From assembly GCF_014196805.1 (NCBI RefSeq), contig NZ_JACIEI010000004.1, positions 1 through 64,000 on the forward strand: DNA of 64,000 nucleotides, read 5' to 3'. This stretch comes from Sulfitobacter undariae. Lineage in GTDB: Bacteria > Pseudomonadota > Alphaproteobacteria > Rhodobacterales > Rhodobacteraceae. This document shows positions 1 through 7,371 of the stretch, in pieces; the stretch's first letter is position 1; every line of letters starts with the position of its first letter. A program made the position numbers and the translations under genes. A model generated the notes under the pieces. It was not told the DNA's origin, ran no database searches, and worked only from the letters and a program-made list of their open reading frames with translations.

Positions 1-60
1 GCTCACAGCCATCGTTGCAGGCCACAAACAAAGCCAGATCAACGATCTGCTACCGTGGAA

Positions 61-513
61 TTACGTCAAATAGGTGGGATCGACGCACCGCTTACGATCT
101 TCTAGCAGATGCAAATGACTATCAGAGACTCTGATAGATATGCTTCCGCTGGTTTGGGAGGCAGCAAGGGCAACCAGCTGTTCAATGATTTGGGCGCGCA
201 TTGATACGTTGACTGTCTGTGGCAGCAAGGTTGTCATCATTTGCCCAAACAACGAATTCAAGCTGCGCGTAATGCGACTTAGCGCCTCTTGATAAGTGAA
301 TGAAAGATCACGCAAACTGTGCAAAAATTCACCGTCGATACTTTTTTGTTCAATAGCGTGGTTTTTGTCTGCATCAGCCCACCCTGCTTGATAGCCTTCT
401 TCGAAGGCATGCACTTTTTGATCCTCTGCTTTTTCCAGCGGAATCAGGTCTTCTGGCGCGCCATCTGGACCTAAGGAACTGAAATCAGCGTAGCGGTGAG
501 AAATCGAAATCAT
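61..513 (-). CDS. fliH: FliH-like flagellar export protein, apparently short
   Basis: FliH normally holds the export ATPase FliI at the base of the flagellum. The call rests on position directly downstream of fliF (start overlaps the fliF stop by 4 bases, with a strong AAGGAGG site about 7 bases upstream) and on an N-terminal EEGYQAGWADA-type stretch (around residues 38-48) that is typical of FliH. The product is 150 residues, while alphaproteobacterial relatives are usually near 200, and the usual C-terminal part after the LLED motif (about residue 135) is nearly absent. The bases beyond the stop (1-60, read leftward) contain an open stretch in another frame that resembles the usual acidic C-terminal tail, so the gene may be frameshifted or shortened; this is an inference. 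The function call is moderate, the truncation a possibility. Confidence 0.6.
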   Translation of the reverse strand: MISISHRYADFSSLGPDGAPEDLIPLEKAEDQKVHAFEEGYQAGWADADKNHAIEQKSIDGEFLHSLRDLSFTYQEALSRITRSLNSLFGQMMTTLLPQTVNVSMRAQIIEQLVALAASQTSGSISIRVSDSHLHLLEDRKRCVDPTYLT

Positions 514-2141
514 GCTTTTTCCTCCTTGTCTTCCAGCCAGCCACGCAAGATTTCGACAGTCTCCTCCTGCCGTTCGCCAATCATGTTGCGCAAACGGTCA
601 ACAGGATCTTGAGGGGAGCCATCGAATTGTTCACTTTTCTCCAGCGCGCCGGCCGCTGCGAACCCACTGCGAGGCAAGTTGTCTCCCATATCTTCAGCTT
701 CCAACAACGCCATTCGGCTATTCTCATCTGCATCAGAAAAGCGGGTCATCGTTGCGTCTTGACCATCTTCCGGAGCGGCCAACGCGGGGATAGTGGCAGG
801 CTGGCGGGTCAACACTGGGCGAATAACGAAGAGGCCAAGGATCAAAGTAACGATGGCGAGAACTAGCATTTGCAGTGCTGAAAGCAGGTCAAAGTCAAAC
901 TGATCCATTAATGATACACTCGCGGCAGTACCGGCCGGAGCAACACTTTGCAGGGCCATGGACTTCAACGTTATGATATCGCCACGCTCCGCATCGAAAC
1001 CCACTGCCGACGAAACCAGTTCACGCAAAGCTTCTATCTCAACTGGATCGCGCGGCTGTGAGATAGTCTCCCCAGTCTCATCTAGTGAACTTGTCTCATT
1101 TACAAGAACAGCTACAGAAAGACGTTTAATAGCCCCCGGCGCGCGAATGATCTCTCTTTCGGTTTCAGAAACTTCATAGTTAATTCTTTCCCGTGTTTCA
1201 CTATTCTGAGACGAAGATTTCCCGCCGCCCTCTGCATCCCCCTCGTCGGGCAGATTGCTCGCTACGGTGACGTCACCACCCTCATTTCCTTCTGCCGTAT
1301 TGGTACGTTCTTCTGTGTCGCTGCTGATAGCAACGCGACCTTCTGGATCAAAACTACGTTCCCGAATCGCCTCACTCTCGGTGATTGTATCCACGCTGAC
1401 TTCGACAACCGCATTCCCAAAACCAACCCGTGCTTCCAGCAGCCGCTGAACACGGTCGCGAAGGACTTGCGCCTTGTCGTCCCCTCCAGCGGTGGGAATC
1501 GTCTCTTCAGCTGGCCCGATTAGAGCCCCATTAGCGTCAATAACAGCCACATCTTCAGGAGAAAGCCCTGCCACCGCCGAAGCCACAAGATAGCGGACAG
1601 CTTTAGCTTGCGGCACCGATATTGCGCTTCCGTTCGGTGTTAACGAAACCGACGCTTTAGGCGTTACGCCACGCTGGAAAGGGTTTGAACCCGTGCTCGC
1701 GATGTGAACGCGGGCCATTGCAATCGCAGGGTTAGCGACGATTGTCCGCGCCAATTCACCTTCTTTGGCACGCCAGTATGCGGCATCAAACATCTGACTG
1801 GTGGTCCCAAACCCCGTCAATTGATCTAATAATTCATACCCGCGGTTCCCGTTGGCAGGCAATCCTTCGCTCGCCAAAGTAAGACGCAATTGATCCCGCT
1901 CTTTACTGTCCACAAAAATGGACCCGCCTCTCACTTCAAAAACGACGCCTCGCTGCTCCAACCCCCGAACGACATCGCCTGCTGCGCTGCTTTCCAGGCC
2001 CGCGTACAGTAATGTCATACTCGGCGCTGCAGTCATCCTTGCCATCGCAAGAATCGCAAAAAACATCACACCAGTCGCCACGACAACAATGAGTTGTCTC
2101 TTGAGCCCCAGTTTCATCCAAACATTCAGATATTGCTGCAC
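510..2141 (-). CDS. fliF: FliF, flagellar MS-ring protein
   Basis: FliF forms the inner-membrane MS ring on which the rotor and the export gate are built. The protein has an N-terminal membrane helix (roughly residues 9-29), the YscJ/FliF ring-building domains to about residue 200, a long acidic, Ser/Gly-rich periplasmic linker (about 270-320), a second membrane helix near residue 430 and a C-terminal cytoplasmic tail that would bind FliG. I place the start at a GTG (2139-2141) because a perfect GGAGG lies 5 bases upstream and the N-terminus MQQYLNVW matches the family; the frame stays open to a TTG at 2186. This gives 543 residues, the normal size. It is divergent from fliL and overlaps the downstream fliH-like gene. 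Confidence 0.95.
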   Translation of the reverse strand: MQQYLNVWMKLGLKRQLIVVVATGVMFFAILAMARMTAAPSMTLLYAGLESSAAGDVVRGLEQRGVVFEVRGGSIFVDSKERDQLRLTLASEGLPANGNRGYELLDQLTGFGTTSQMFDAAYWRAKEGELARTIVANPAIAMARVHIASTGSNPFQRGVTPKASVSLTPNGSAISVPQAKAVRYLVASAVAGLSPEDVAVIDANGALIGPAEETIPTAGGDDKAQVLRDRVQRLLEARVGFGNAVVEVSVDTITESEAIRERSFDPEGRVAISSDTEERTNTAEGNEGGDVTVASNLPDEGDAEGGGKSSSQNSETRERINYEVSETEREIIRAPGAIKRLSVAVLVNETSSLDETGETISQPRDPVEIEALRELVSSAVGFDAERGDIITLKSMALQSVAPAGTAASVSLMDQFDFDLLSALQMLVLAIVTLILGLFVIRPVLTRQPATIPALAAPEDGQDATMTRFSDADENSRMALLEAEDMGDNLPRSGFAAAGALEKSEQFDGSPQDPVDRLRNMIGERQEETVEILRGWLEDKEEKA

Positions 2142-2202
2142 AGTCGCCTCCGTCGCGCCAGACGTTCTGCCCAGCCTCAACAACAAAAATGACCGATCCA
2201 GC

Positions 2203-2217
2203 TTAACAACCCGTTAG
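2203..2217. promoter_or_regulatory. possible CtrA-type site between fliF and fliL
   Basis: In the 122-base divergent gap the sequence TTAA, 7 bases, TTAG occurs, one base away from the symmetric TTAA-N7-TTAA core bound by CtrA in alphaproteobacteria. CtrA activates flagellar genes in several Roseobacter-group species, and the site sits between the two divergent flagellar units. No convincing -35/-10 pair was identified with it. This is a motif match only, and a short one in A/T-rich DNA. Confidence 0.3.
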
Positions 2218-2263
2218 TGCAATCGAGTCTATATCAATGGAAACAACAAAGGATGGAGACATT

Positions 2264-2752
2264 ATGGCAACCGAAGCAGACATCACGGATGTTTTGCCCA
2301 CAAAGTCAAAAATCCCCTTAACTGTCGGGTTGGTACTGGCCTTGGTCGGCGCTGGAGGCGGATTTTATGCGACATGGTCGGGCATGATTCTGGGCGACAC
2401 AGATGCAACACACACCGAAAATACAAATGAAGACGTCAACAATTTCGCTGCGAACTTCGCCTTCGTCGAGGTCGACGCGATGGTCATCTCGATCGATAGT
2501 AAGCCTGTACGTCGCCTGCTCCGTTTCCGTGCCCAACTAGAAGTACCGAAGATGTATCAGGATGAGGTAACTACGCTCATGCCGCGTGTTGTTGACGTGC
2601 TCAACAGCTATTTACGCGCGTTGGAAGTGTCAGATCTGGAAGATCAGGCGGCCCTGGCAAGGTTGAGGGCACAAATGTTGCGCCGCGTTCAGATTGTGAC
2701 GGGAACAGGCCGCGTCAACGACTTTTTAATCATGGAATTTGTATTAACATAA
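2264..2752 (+). CDS. fliL: FliL, flagellar basal body-associated stator helper
   Basis: FliL is a single-pass inner-membrane protein that rings the stator units and supports torque. The product has a short cytoplasmic N-terminus, one membrane helix (about residues 18-38, rich in V, L, A and G) and a periplasmic domain ending in the characteristic RVNDFLIMEFVLT tail. I choose ATG 2264 because AGGATGGAG lies 6 bases before it; an in-frame ATG at 2237 has no comparable site. This gives 162 residues, normal for the family. It is the first gene of the rightward flagellar unit and is followed after 11 bases by a small coiled-coil gene. Confidence 0.9.
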   Translation: MATEADITDVLPTKSKIPLTVGLVLALVGAGGGFYATWSGMILGDTDATHTENTNEDVNNFAANFAFVEVDAMVISIDSKPVRRLLRFRAQLEVPKMYQDEVTTLMPRVVDVLNSYLRALEVSDLEDQAALARLRAQMLRRVQIVTGTGRVNDFLIMEFVLT

Positions 2753-2763
2753 GGGGACATGCG

Positions 2764-3159
2764 ATGGATATTATTGCAGATATCTTACTAATCTCAGGAG
2801 CGATCGGAGCAGGAGTTTACTGTCTCGTGCTTGGACGAAGGCTTAACAAGTTTAATGACTTAGAGAAGGGCGTCGGCGGGGCAGTGGCCGTTTTGTCAGC
2901 TCAAGTTGACGACCTGAATCGGACTTTAGCCGCCGCACAGAACACTGCCGCAGGCGCAGCGCAAACCTTAACTGACCTTTCAAAACGAGGCGAGGAGATT
3001 TCCCGCAAGTTGGAATTTCAAATGGCATCATTACACGATCTCCCCGAAGTGCCCAACACCTCGACACCTCAAAGGCCAGTAACCCCAACAACAGAATGCC
3101 CAACTACACCGATGTTCGCCCGACGCCTACACTCAGTCAATTCGGAAGAAGTTGTATGA
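2764..3159 (+). CDS. small membrane-anchored coiled-coil protein of the flagellar unit
   Basis: This 131-residue protein has one N-terminal membrane helix (about residues 4-24), then a predicted coiled coil (about 30-95, with repeated L/A heptads), then a Pro/Thr-rich tail. It resembles the small DUF6468-type proteins encoded beside fliL and motE in alphaproteobacterial flagellar clusters, but that family name is from memory. Its place between fliL and a MotE-like gene suggests a role near the stator; no enzymatic motif is visible. Its stop overlaps the next start (ATGA-type overlap at 3156-3159), so the two are probably translationally coupled. Confidence 0.7.
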   Translation: MDIIADILLISGAIGAGVYCLVLGRRLNKFNDLEKGVGGAVAVLSAQVDDLNRTLAAAQNTAAGAAQTLTDLSKRGEEISRKLEFQMASLHDLPEVPNTSTPQRPVTPTTECPTTPMFARRLHSVNSEEVV

Positions 3160-3794
3160 TGTTTCGTAGAATCAAAAAAATGGTTTCGCCTTCTGGCCGA
3201 GGCTCTGTGCTTACAATTTCCGCTCTACTAGTATGCTCAGCGGCCGCGCGATTGGTAGCGAGTGCCAGCGGTGCTCTTGCTCAGGACGGTTCGCTTCCAA
3301 CCGAAGCCGTTCAGAACAAACAAGTACAGGTACCGACTGAGGAAGGAAACTCGCTACCAACATCTGAAGTAAAGGTTACGGCCAGAGATAATGTATCAAA
3401 CCTTATTAAATCTCTACAACAGAGAGAAGCCCATGTTTCAGAACGTGAACAAAAGTTAGAAATGCGTTTACAAGCACTTAATGTAGCGGACGAGGAAATT
3501 GAAAAGCGGCTCGTGACTCTCACAGAGACTGAAGAAGCCCTCCGTGCGACATTGTCGCTCGCGGACGAAGCATCAGAAAAAGATCTACTTCAATTGATTT
3601 CCGTCTATGAAAGCATGAAGCCCAAGGATGCAGCTCTATTGTTCGAACAAATGGAGCCAAATTTTTCATCTGGCTTTTTAGGTCGGATGCGGCCCGATAT
3701 TGCAGCTGAAATCATGGCCAATCTTACACCCCAGACAGCTTATTCTATCAGTGTTATTTTAGCGGGTCGCAATGCAAATGTCCCCAAGTCCTGA
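3156..3794 (+). CDS. MotE-like flagellar motility protein
   Basis: The product (212 residues) begins with a basic N-terminus and a signal/anchor helix (about residues 14-40), then a long coiled coil (about 80-145) and a C-terminal segment ELLQLISVYESMKPKDAA-like (about 145-205) of the MgtE-N/MotE type. MotE proteins act in the periplasm as chaperones or stabilisers of the motor protein MotC in rhizobia. The start at 3156 is preferred over an upstream in-frame codon because it overlaps the previous stop and has a GGAAGAAG site 5 bases before it. The gene lies between fliL and motA, which agrees with a stator role. Whether the client is MotC or another periplasmic motor protein is not shown. 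Confidence 0.8.
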   Translation: MMFRRIKKMVSPSGRGSVLTISALLVCSAAARLVASASGALAQDGSLPTEAVQNKQVQVPTEEGNSLPTSEVKVTARDNVSNLIKSLQQREAHVSEREQKLEMRLQALNVADEEIEKRLVTLTETEEALRATLSLADEASEKDLLQLISVYESMKPKDAALLFEQMEPNFSSGFLGRMRPDIAAEIMANLTPQTAYSISVILAGRNANVPKS

Positions 3795-3858
3795 ATTCTA
3801 AAGATGTTTCATTAATAACCCTCTGCGACAATAGCACAAACTGAAATTAGGAACTGAA

Positions 3859-4728
3859 ATGATCGGCATAATTGGTATCGTGACCATCTTCGTTATGGTT
3901 TTTGGCGGCTACCTGCTCGCCGGGGGCAAAATGGGAATCATCCTGAAAACCCTTCCATTCGAAATCGTCATTATTTGTGGGGCAGCCCTGGGTGCTTTCA
4001 TGATTAGCAACGATGGCCCCGCAATAAAGCACACACTAAAAGACATAAGCAAAGTGTTTAAAGGCCCAAAATGGAAACATGAAGACTATCGTGACTTACT
4101 CTGTCTGTTGTTTGAATTGATACGCTTGGCACGTCAAAACCCTGTAGCCGTAGAAGAGCATATCGAATCCCCAGAGGATTCTGACATATTCAAAAAATAC
4201 ACAAAAATTTTGGCCGATAGTGAAGCCGTTGCGCTGATATGTGACACCATGCGATCCGCATCCATGAACTACGACGACCCGCATCAAGTAGAGGAGGTGT
4301 TAGATAAAAGAATGGAGGCAAACCTAGAACATGCTATGCATTCCAGCCATGCACTTCAGGTGGTTGCAGATGGTCTTCCAGCGCTTGGAATCGTAGCGGC
4401 GGTGCTGGGTGTCATAAAAACAATGGCATCCATCGACCAACCTCCGGAAGTGTTAGGTAAGTTGATCGGTGGCGCGCTCGTTGGAACATTTTTAGGTGTT
4501 TTTCTAGCTTACGGATTAGTCGGGCCTTTTGCCGCGAGGGTAAGCGATACCATTAAAGATGATGCACATTTTTACCAATTAATCAGAGAGGTTCTAGTAG
4601 CCAACCTTCATAATCACGCTACGAATATCTGCATCGAAGTTGGCCGGCAAAACACTCCTTCGCATTGCCGCCCCAGCTATGGAGAACTCGAAGAAGCGCT
4701 CAAAGCACTGAAGCAGAGTGCAGCATGA
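3859..4728 (+). CDS. motA: MotA, flagellar stator subunit
   Basis: MotA with MotB forms the ion channel that drives rotation. The 289-residue product starts with MIGIIGIVTIFVMVFGGYLLAGG, standard for the long MotA family, and shows four membrane segments (about residues 1-25, 33-50, 165-190, 200-222) with a large cytoplasmic loop between the second and third. Conserved GLPALGIVAAVLGV and the GALVGTFLGVFLAYG helix are present. No motB is seen in the window. The stop overlaps the start of the next gene in an ATGA, so the following exported protein is probably translationally coupled to motA. Confidence 0.95.
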   Translation: MIGIIGIVTIFVMVFGGYLLAGGKMGIILKTLPFEIVIICGAALGAFMISNDGPAIKHTLKDISKVFKGPKWKHEDYRDLLCLLFELIRLARQNPVAVEEHIESPEDSDIFKKYTKILADSEAVALICDTMRSASMNYDDPHQVEEVLDKRMEANLEHAMHSSHALQVVADGLPALGIVAAVLGVIKTMASIDQPPEVLGKLIGGALVGTFLGVFLAYGLVGPFAARVSDTIKDDAHFYQLIREVLVANLHNHATNICIEVGRQNTPSHCRPSYGELEEALKALKQSAA

Positions 4729-6989
4729 AGTTATTTCTAATGGTGATTTCAATTATCCTTGTCACGGCATTTGCGGCTTCTGCGCAGCAGCTTTCCGTTC
4801 GGTCGGGTGACCACCCATCATTCAGTCGATTAACTATACCGATAAATGGAACCGAAAACTGGGCAGCTCGCCGAACCCATGAAGGTATAGTTGTTACCTT
4901 GCCGGAGCATAAGGGTGGCTTTGACATCAGCGACGTTTTTACTCGCATGCGTCGTGACCGAATTACCGCGCTGGATGTTTCTGAAAATTCGCTTACTATT
5001 CGCGTCGATTGCGCTTGCGATGCCGCAACTTTTCGCAGCGGCCAGTTGTTGGTGATCGACGTCGCAGATGCAGGTATTAAACTGCTTGGGCGGCCCTTAA
5101 ATGTGCCACAGCCAGCACTACATAATCAGTTGAAAACTCAAGCGACAGCTATCCGTGTAGGAGAGGCTGTATTGCCCTGGGTCGGCAGTAATGCTCCAAT
5201 TTTTAAAGCCCCATCTTTCAAAAGAACACTGGAAAAGAACCGAACTTCACCCAAACAAAAAACATCAGTCCTCGATCAAAACGCCCGCCTAAACGAAGCT
5301 CGGAAAAGCATTTTAGGAGAAGTTGCAAACGCAGCAAGTACCGGGCTACTAACGCATAGCACAGCTAGGTCCGCTCCCGCATTGACCCCGAGCGCCAAAC
5401 AGGCACAGCGCCCATCTCTCGAACCAAGAGAGCTACCTAAATTACCCACCAGCAAATCACCTAATTTACGCATAAGTAATAGTAAGGATCGACCATTTGA
5501 CACTTTACCCCCCATTTTCAATACAGGTGCAGTAATTGAGGCCTGCCCCAGTTCAACATTATTCGATGTTGCCAGCTGGGGGAATGAAACCTCTTTTTCC
5601 TCGCAAATTGGGCCTGCGCGAAACGCCCTTATGAACGCACGCGACCAGCTTGAACTCGACGCAGCTAAAAATTTGGCACAACTATATCTGTACTTTGGCT
5701 TTGGGGCAGAGGCTCTCAATACATTGCACCTAGATCCGCAACTTAGCTCAAATTCTCCACACCTTACAGATATGGCCAACATTTTCGAACACGGCACCCT
5801 AACACGTCCAAATTCACTCGTCGCGCATACGAACTGCGCTACAGATGTAGCTCTCTGGGCCAGCATCGGACTAAACAATATTACTACCGATGTATTGATA
5901 GATGCTAAGGCGGCACTCCGAGCCTTAAACAGACTACCAACACATCTTAGGCTTACACTGGCGCCCGCACTTAGCGAAGTTTTATTACAATACGGCAACA
6001 AAGACGCTGCTGCTGCTGCATTGCGCAGCATAGAAAGGCTACCGAACGGTCTCGCTCCAAATGCTCAACTAGCTCAAGCGGCTCTTTCCGAAGAAATAGG
6101 AAATCCCACGGACACTTTACTTCAGGATATAGCAAGCACGAATAGTGCTGAATCCCCAGCCGCGCTTATCCAACTGGTACGAAATAAGGTAAAGGCAGAT
6201 GAGCCACTTTCTTATCAAACTGTCACGCTAGTTGAAGCATATGCTCATGAGTTTCGTGGGACGCAATTGGGCAATCAACTGCGCCAGACACAAATCTTGG
6301 CCCTCAATCAATCTGGTCAATTCGAAAGGGCCTTAACTGCGCTTGATGCCCTCACCCCATCGTTATCACCAGCTACTATCACCAGATTGCGCCAATCAGT
6401 ATACGAATACCTGACAAAGAATGCGCCTGATCAAGTATTTCTCGAGAGAACATTCGAGCTTGATCCAAACTCAATGCACGCGTTCACAAATGAGACCAAA
6501 CTTCTTTTAGCCTCGCGGTTGATGGATTTAGGGTTTGCAGCCGAGGTTCAAAAGGTTTTAGCGACAATTCCAGACACTCCTCGCCAGAAAAATCGCCAGA
6601 TCCTAGCGGCTCGAGCTGCAATTACGCTACATCAACCTTTTCAAGCACAAGCCTCCCTTATTGGACTTGATGGAGCTGACGTCGCACTGCTATCGGCCCA
6701 AGCAAAAGAAATGTCTGGCGCGCACGGTGACGCTGCAAAAATTTATGCAGACAATGATGCAACTATACAAGCAAGTCGCGCAGCGTGGCTATCTGATGAG
6801 TGGCGGGAACTCACTCCTTCAGACGAAGAGGGCTTTGGTGCAGTTTCCAACCTAGTTCAACAACAACCTATAATCGATGACGCAAATATCGGCCCAATAG
6901 CCCGTGCAAATAGAATACTTCAGGAAAGCGGCACAGCCCGAGCAACACTACAAGAATTTTTACTAAACCCTCTCGTCAACATTGAATAA
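4725..6989 (+). CDS. large exported helical-repeat protein coupled to motA, function unknown
   Basis: The product is 754 residues. A signal peptide (residues 1-19, cleavage expected after ASA) is followed by a beta-rich segment to about residue 120 that looks like an AMIN-type or secretin-N-like fold (alternating hydrophobic strands), then a Pro/Ser/Lys-rich linker to about 290, then a long alpha-helical region to the end with repeated A/L-rich helix pairs of TPR style. It therefore probably acts in the periplasm. The ATG overlaps the motA stop (ATGA), and the gene ends a run fliL to motA, so a role in stator assembly or in the periplasmic motor is the natural inference. I do not recognise a characterised homologue. 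Many TTA, CTA and ATA codons, as in its neighbours. Confidence 0.8.
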   Translation: MKLFLMVISIILVTAFAASAQQLSVRSGDHPSFSRLTIPINGTENWAARRTHEGIVVTLPEHKGGFDISDVFTRMRRDRITALDVSENSLTIRVDCACDAATFRSGQLLVIDVADAGIKLLGRPLNVPQPALHNQLKTQATAIRVGEAVLPWVGSNAPIFKAPSFKRTLEKNRTSPKQKTSVLDQNARLNEARKSILGEVANAASTGLLTHSTARSAPALTPSAKQAQRPSLEPRELPKLPTSKSPNLRISNSKDRPFDTLPPIFNTGAVIEACPSSTLFDVASWGNETSFSSQIGPARNALMNARDQLELDAAKNLAQLYLYFGFGAEALNTLHLDPQLSSNSPHLTDMANIFEHGTLTRPNSLVAHTNCATDVALWASIGLNNITTDVLIDAKAALRALNRLPTHLRLTLAPALSEVLLQYGNKDAAAAALRSIERLPNGLAPNAQLAQAALSEEIGNPTDTLLQDIASTNSAESPAALIQLVRNKVKADEPLSYQTVTLVEAYAHEFRGTQLGNQLRQTQILALNQSGQFERALTALDALTPSLSPATITRLRQSVYEYLTKNAPDQVFLERTFELDPNSMHAFTNETKLLLASRLMDLGFAAEVQKVLATIPDTPRQKNRQILAARAAITLHQPFQAQASLIGLDGADVALLSAQAKEMSGAHGDAAKIYADNDATIQASRAAWLSDEWRELTPSDEEGFGAVSNLVQQQPIIDDANIGPIARANRILQESGTARATLQEFLLNPLVNIE

Positions 6990-7371
6990 AAATAATCAAC
7001 TCCGATTTAAAAATTGACCGAAAATAAACCTGAAACTTATACGCTGTCTTTCATCCGAAGAACGCGGCGAAGTCGAGGTCCCGAATGCATATTTACATAT
7101 ATATAAATTCAACAAAAAAGATTATGATTAAAAGAGCGTCGATCAAAATACAATATAGGCTTCACTCGTTCACCCGACTTTATAATAAAATTTCTAACCT
7201 CTCAGATAAAAATTCTTTGGTCGATCACATTTCGAAAAAACTTAGTTCACTCTCCTTCTCCACTTGCAAAGTAAGCATCACTGAATTGATGCGTATACCT
7301 CACATCAAATCGAGAATTGTCACTCTCTATCAAAGCCATTCGACTTCTGCTCTTTCCGAAGGGGCTGACGT
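6990..7371 (+). other. very A/T-rich gap before flhA, with a doubtful 96-codon frame
   Basis: This 382-base gap has about one third G+C (19 of 60 at 7141-7200). A frame from ATG 7085 to the TGA at 7373-7375 would encode a 96-residue basic peptide rich in K, I, S and overlaps the flhA ATG. It has no clear ribosome site at its start, no recognisable domain, and its composition is what A/T-rich noise would give, so I do not call it a gene. The stretch more probably carries the flhA promoter; no sigma-54 GG/GC pair or clear sigma-70 pair was seen. Confidence 0.5.
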
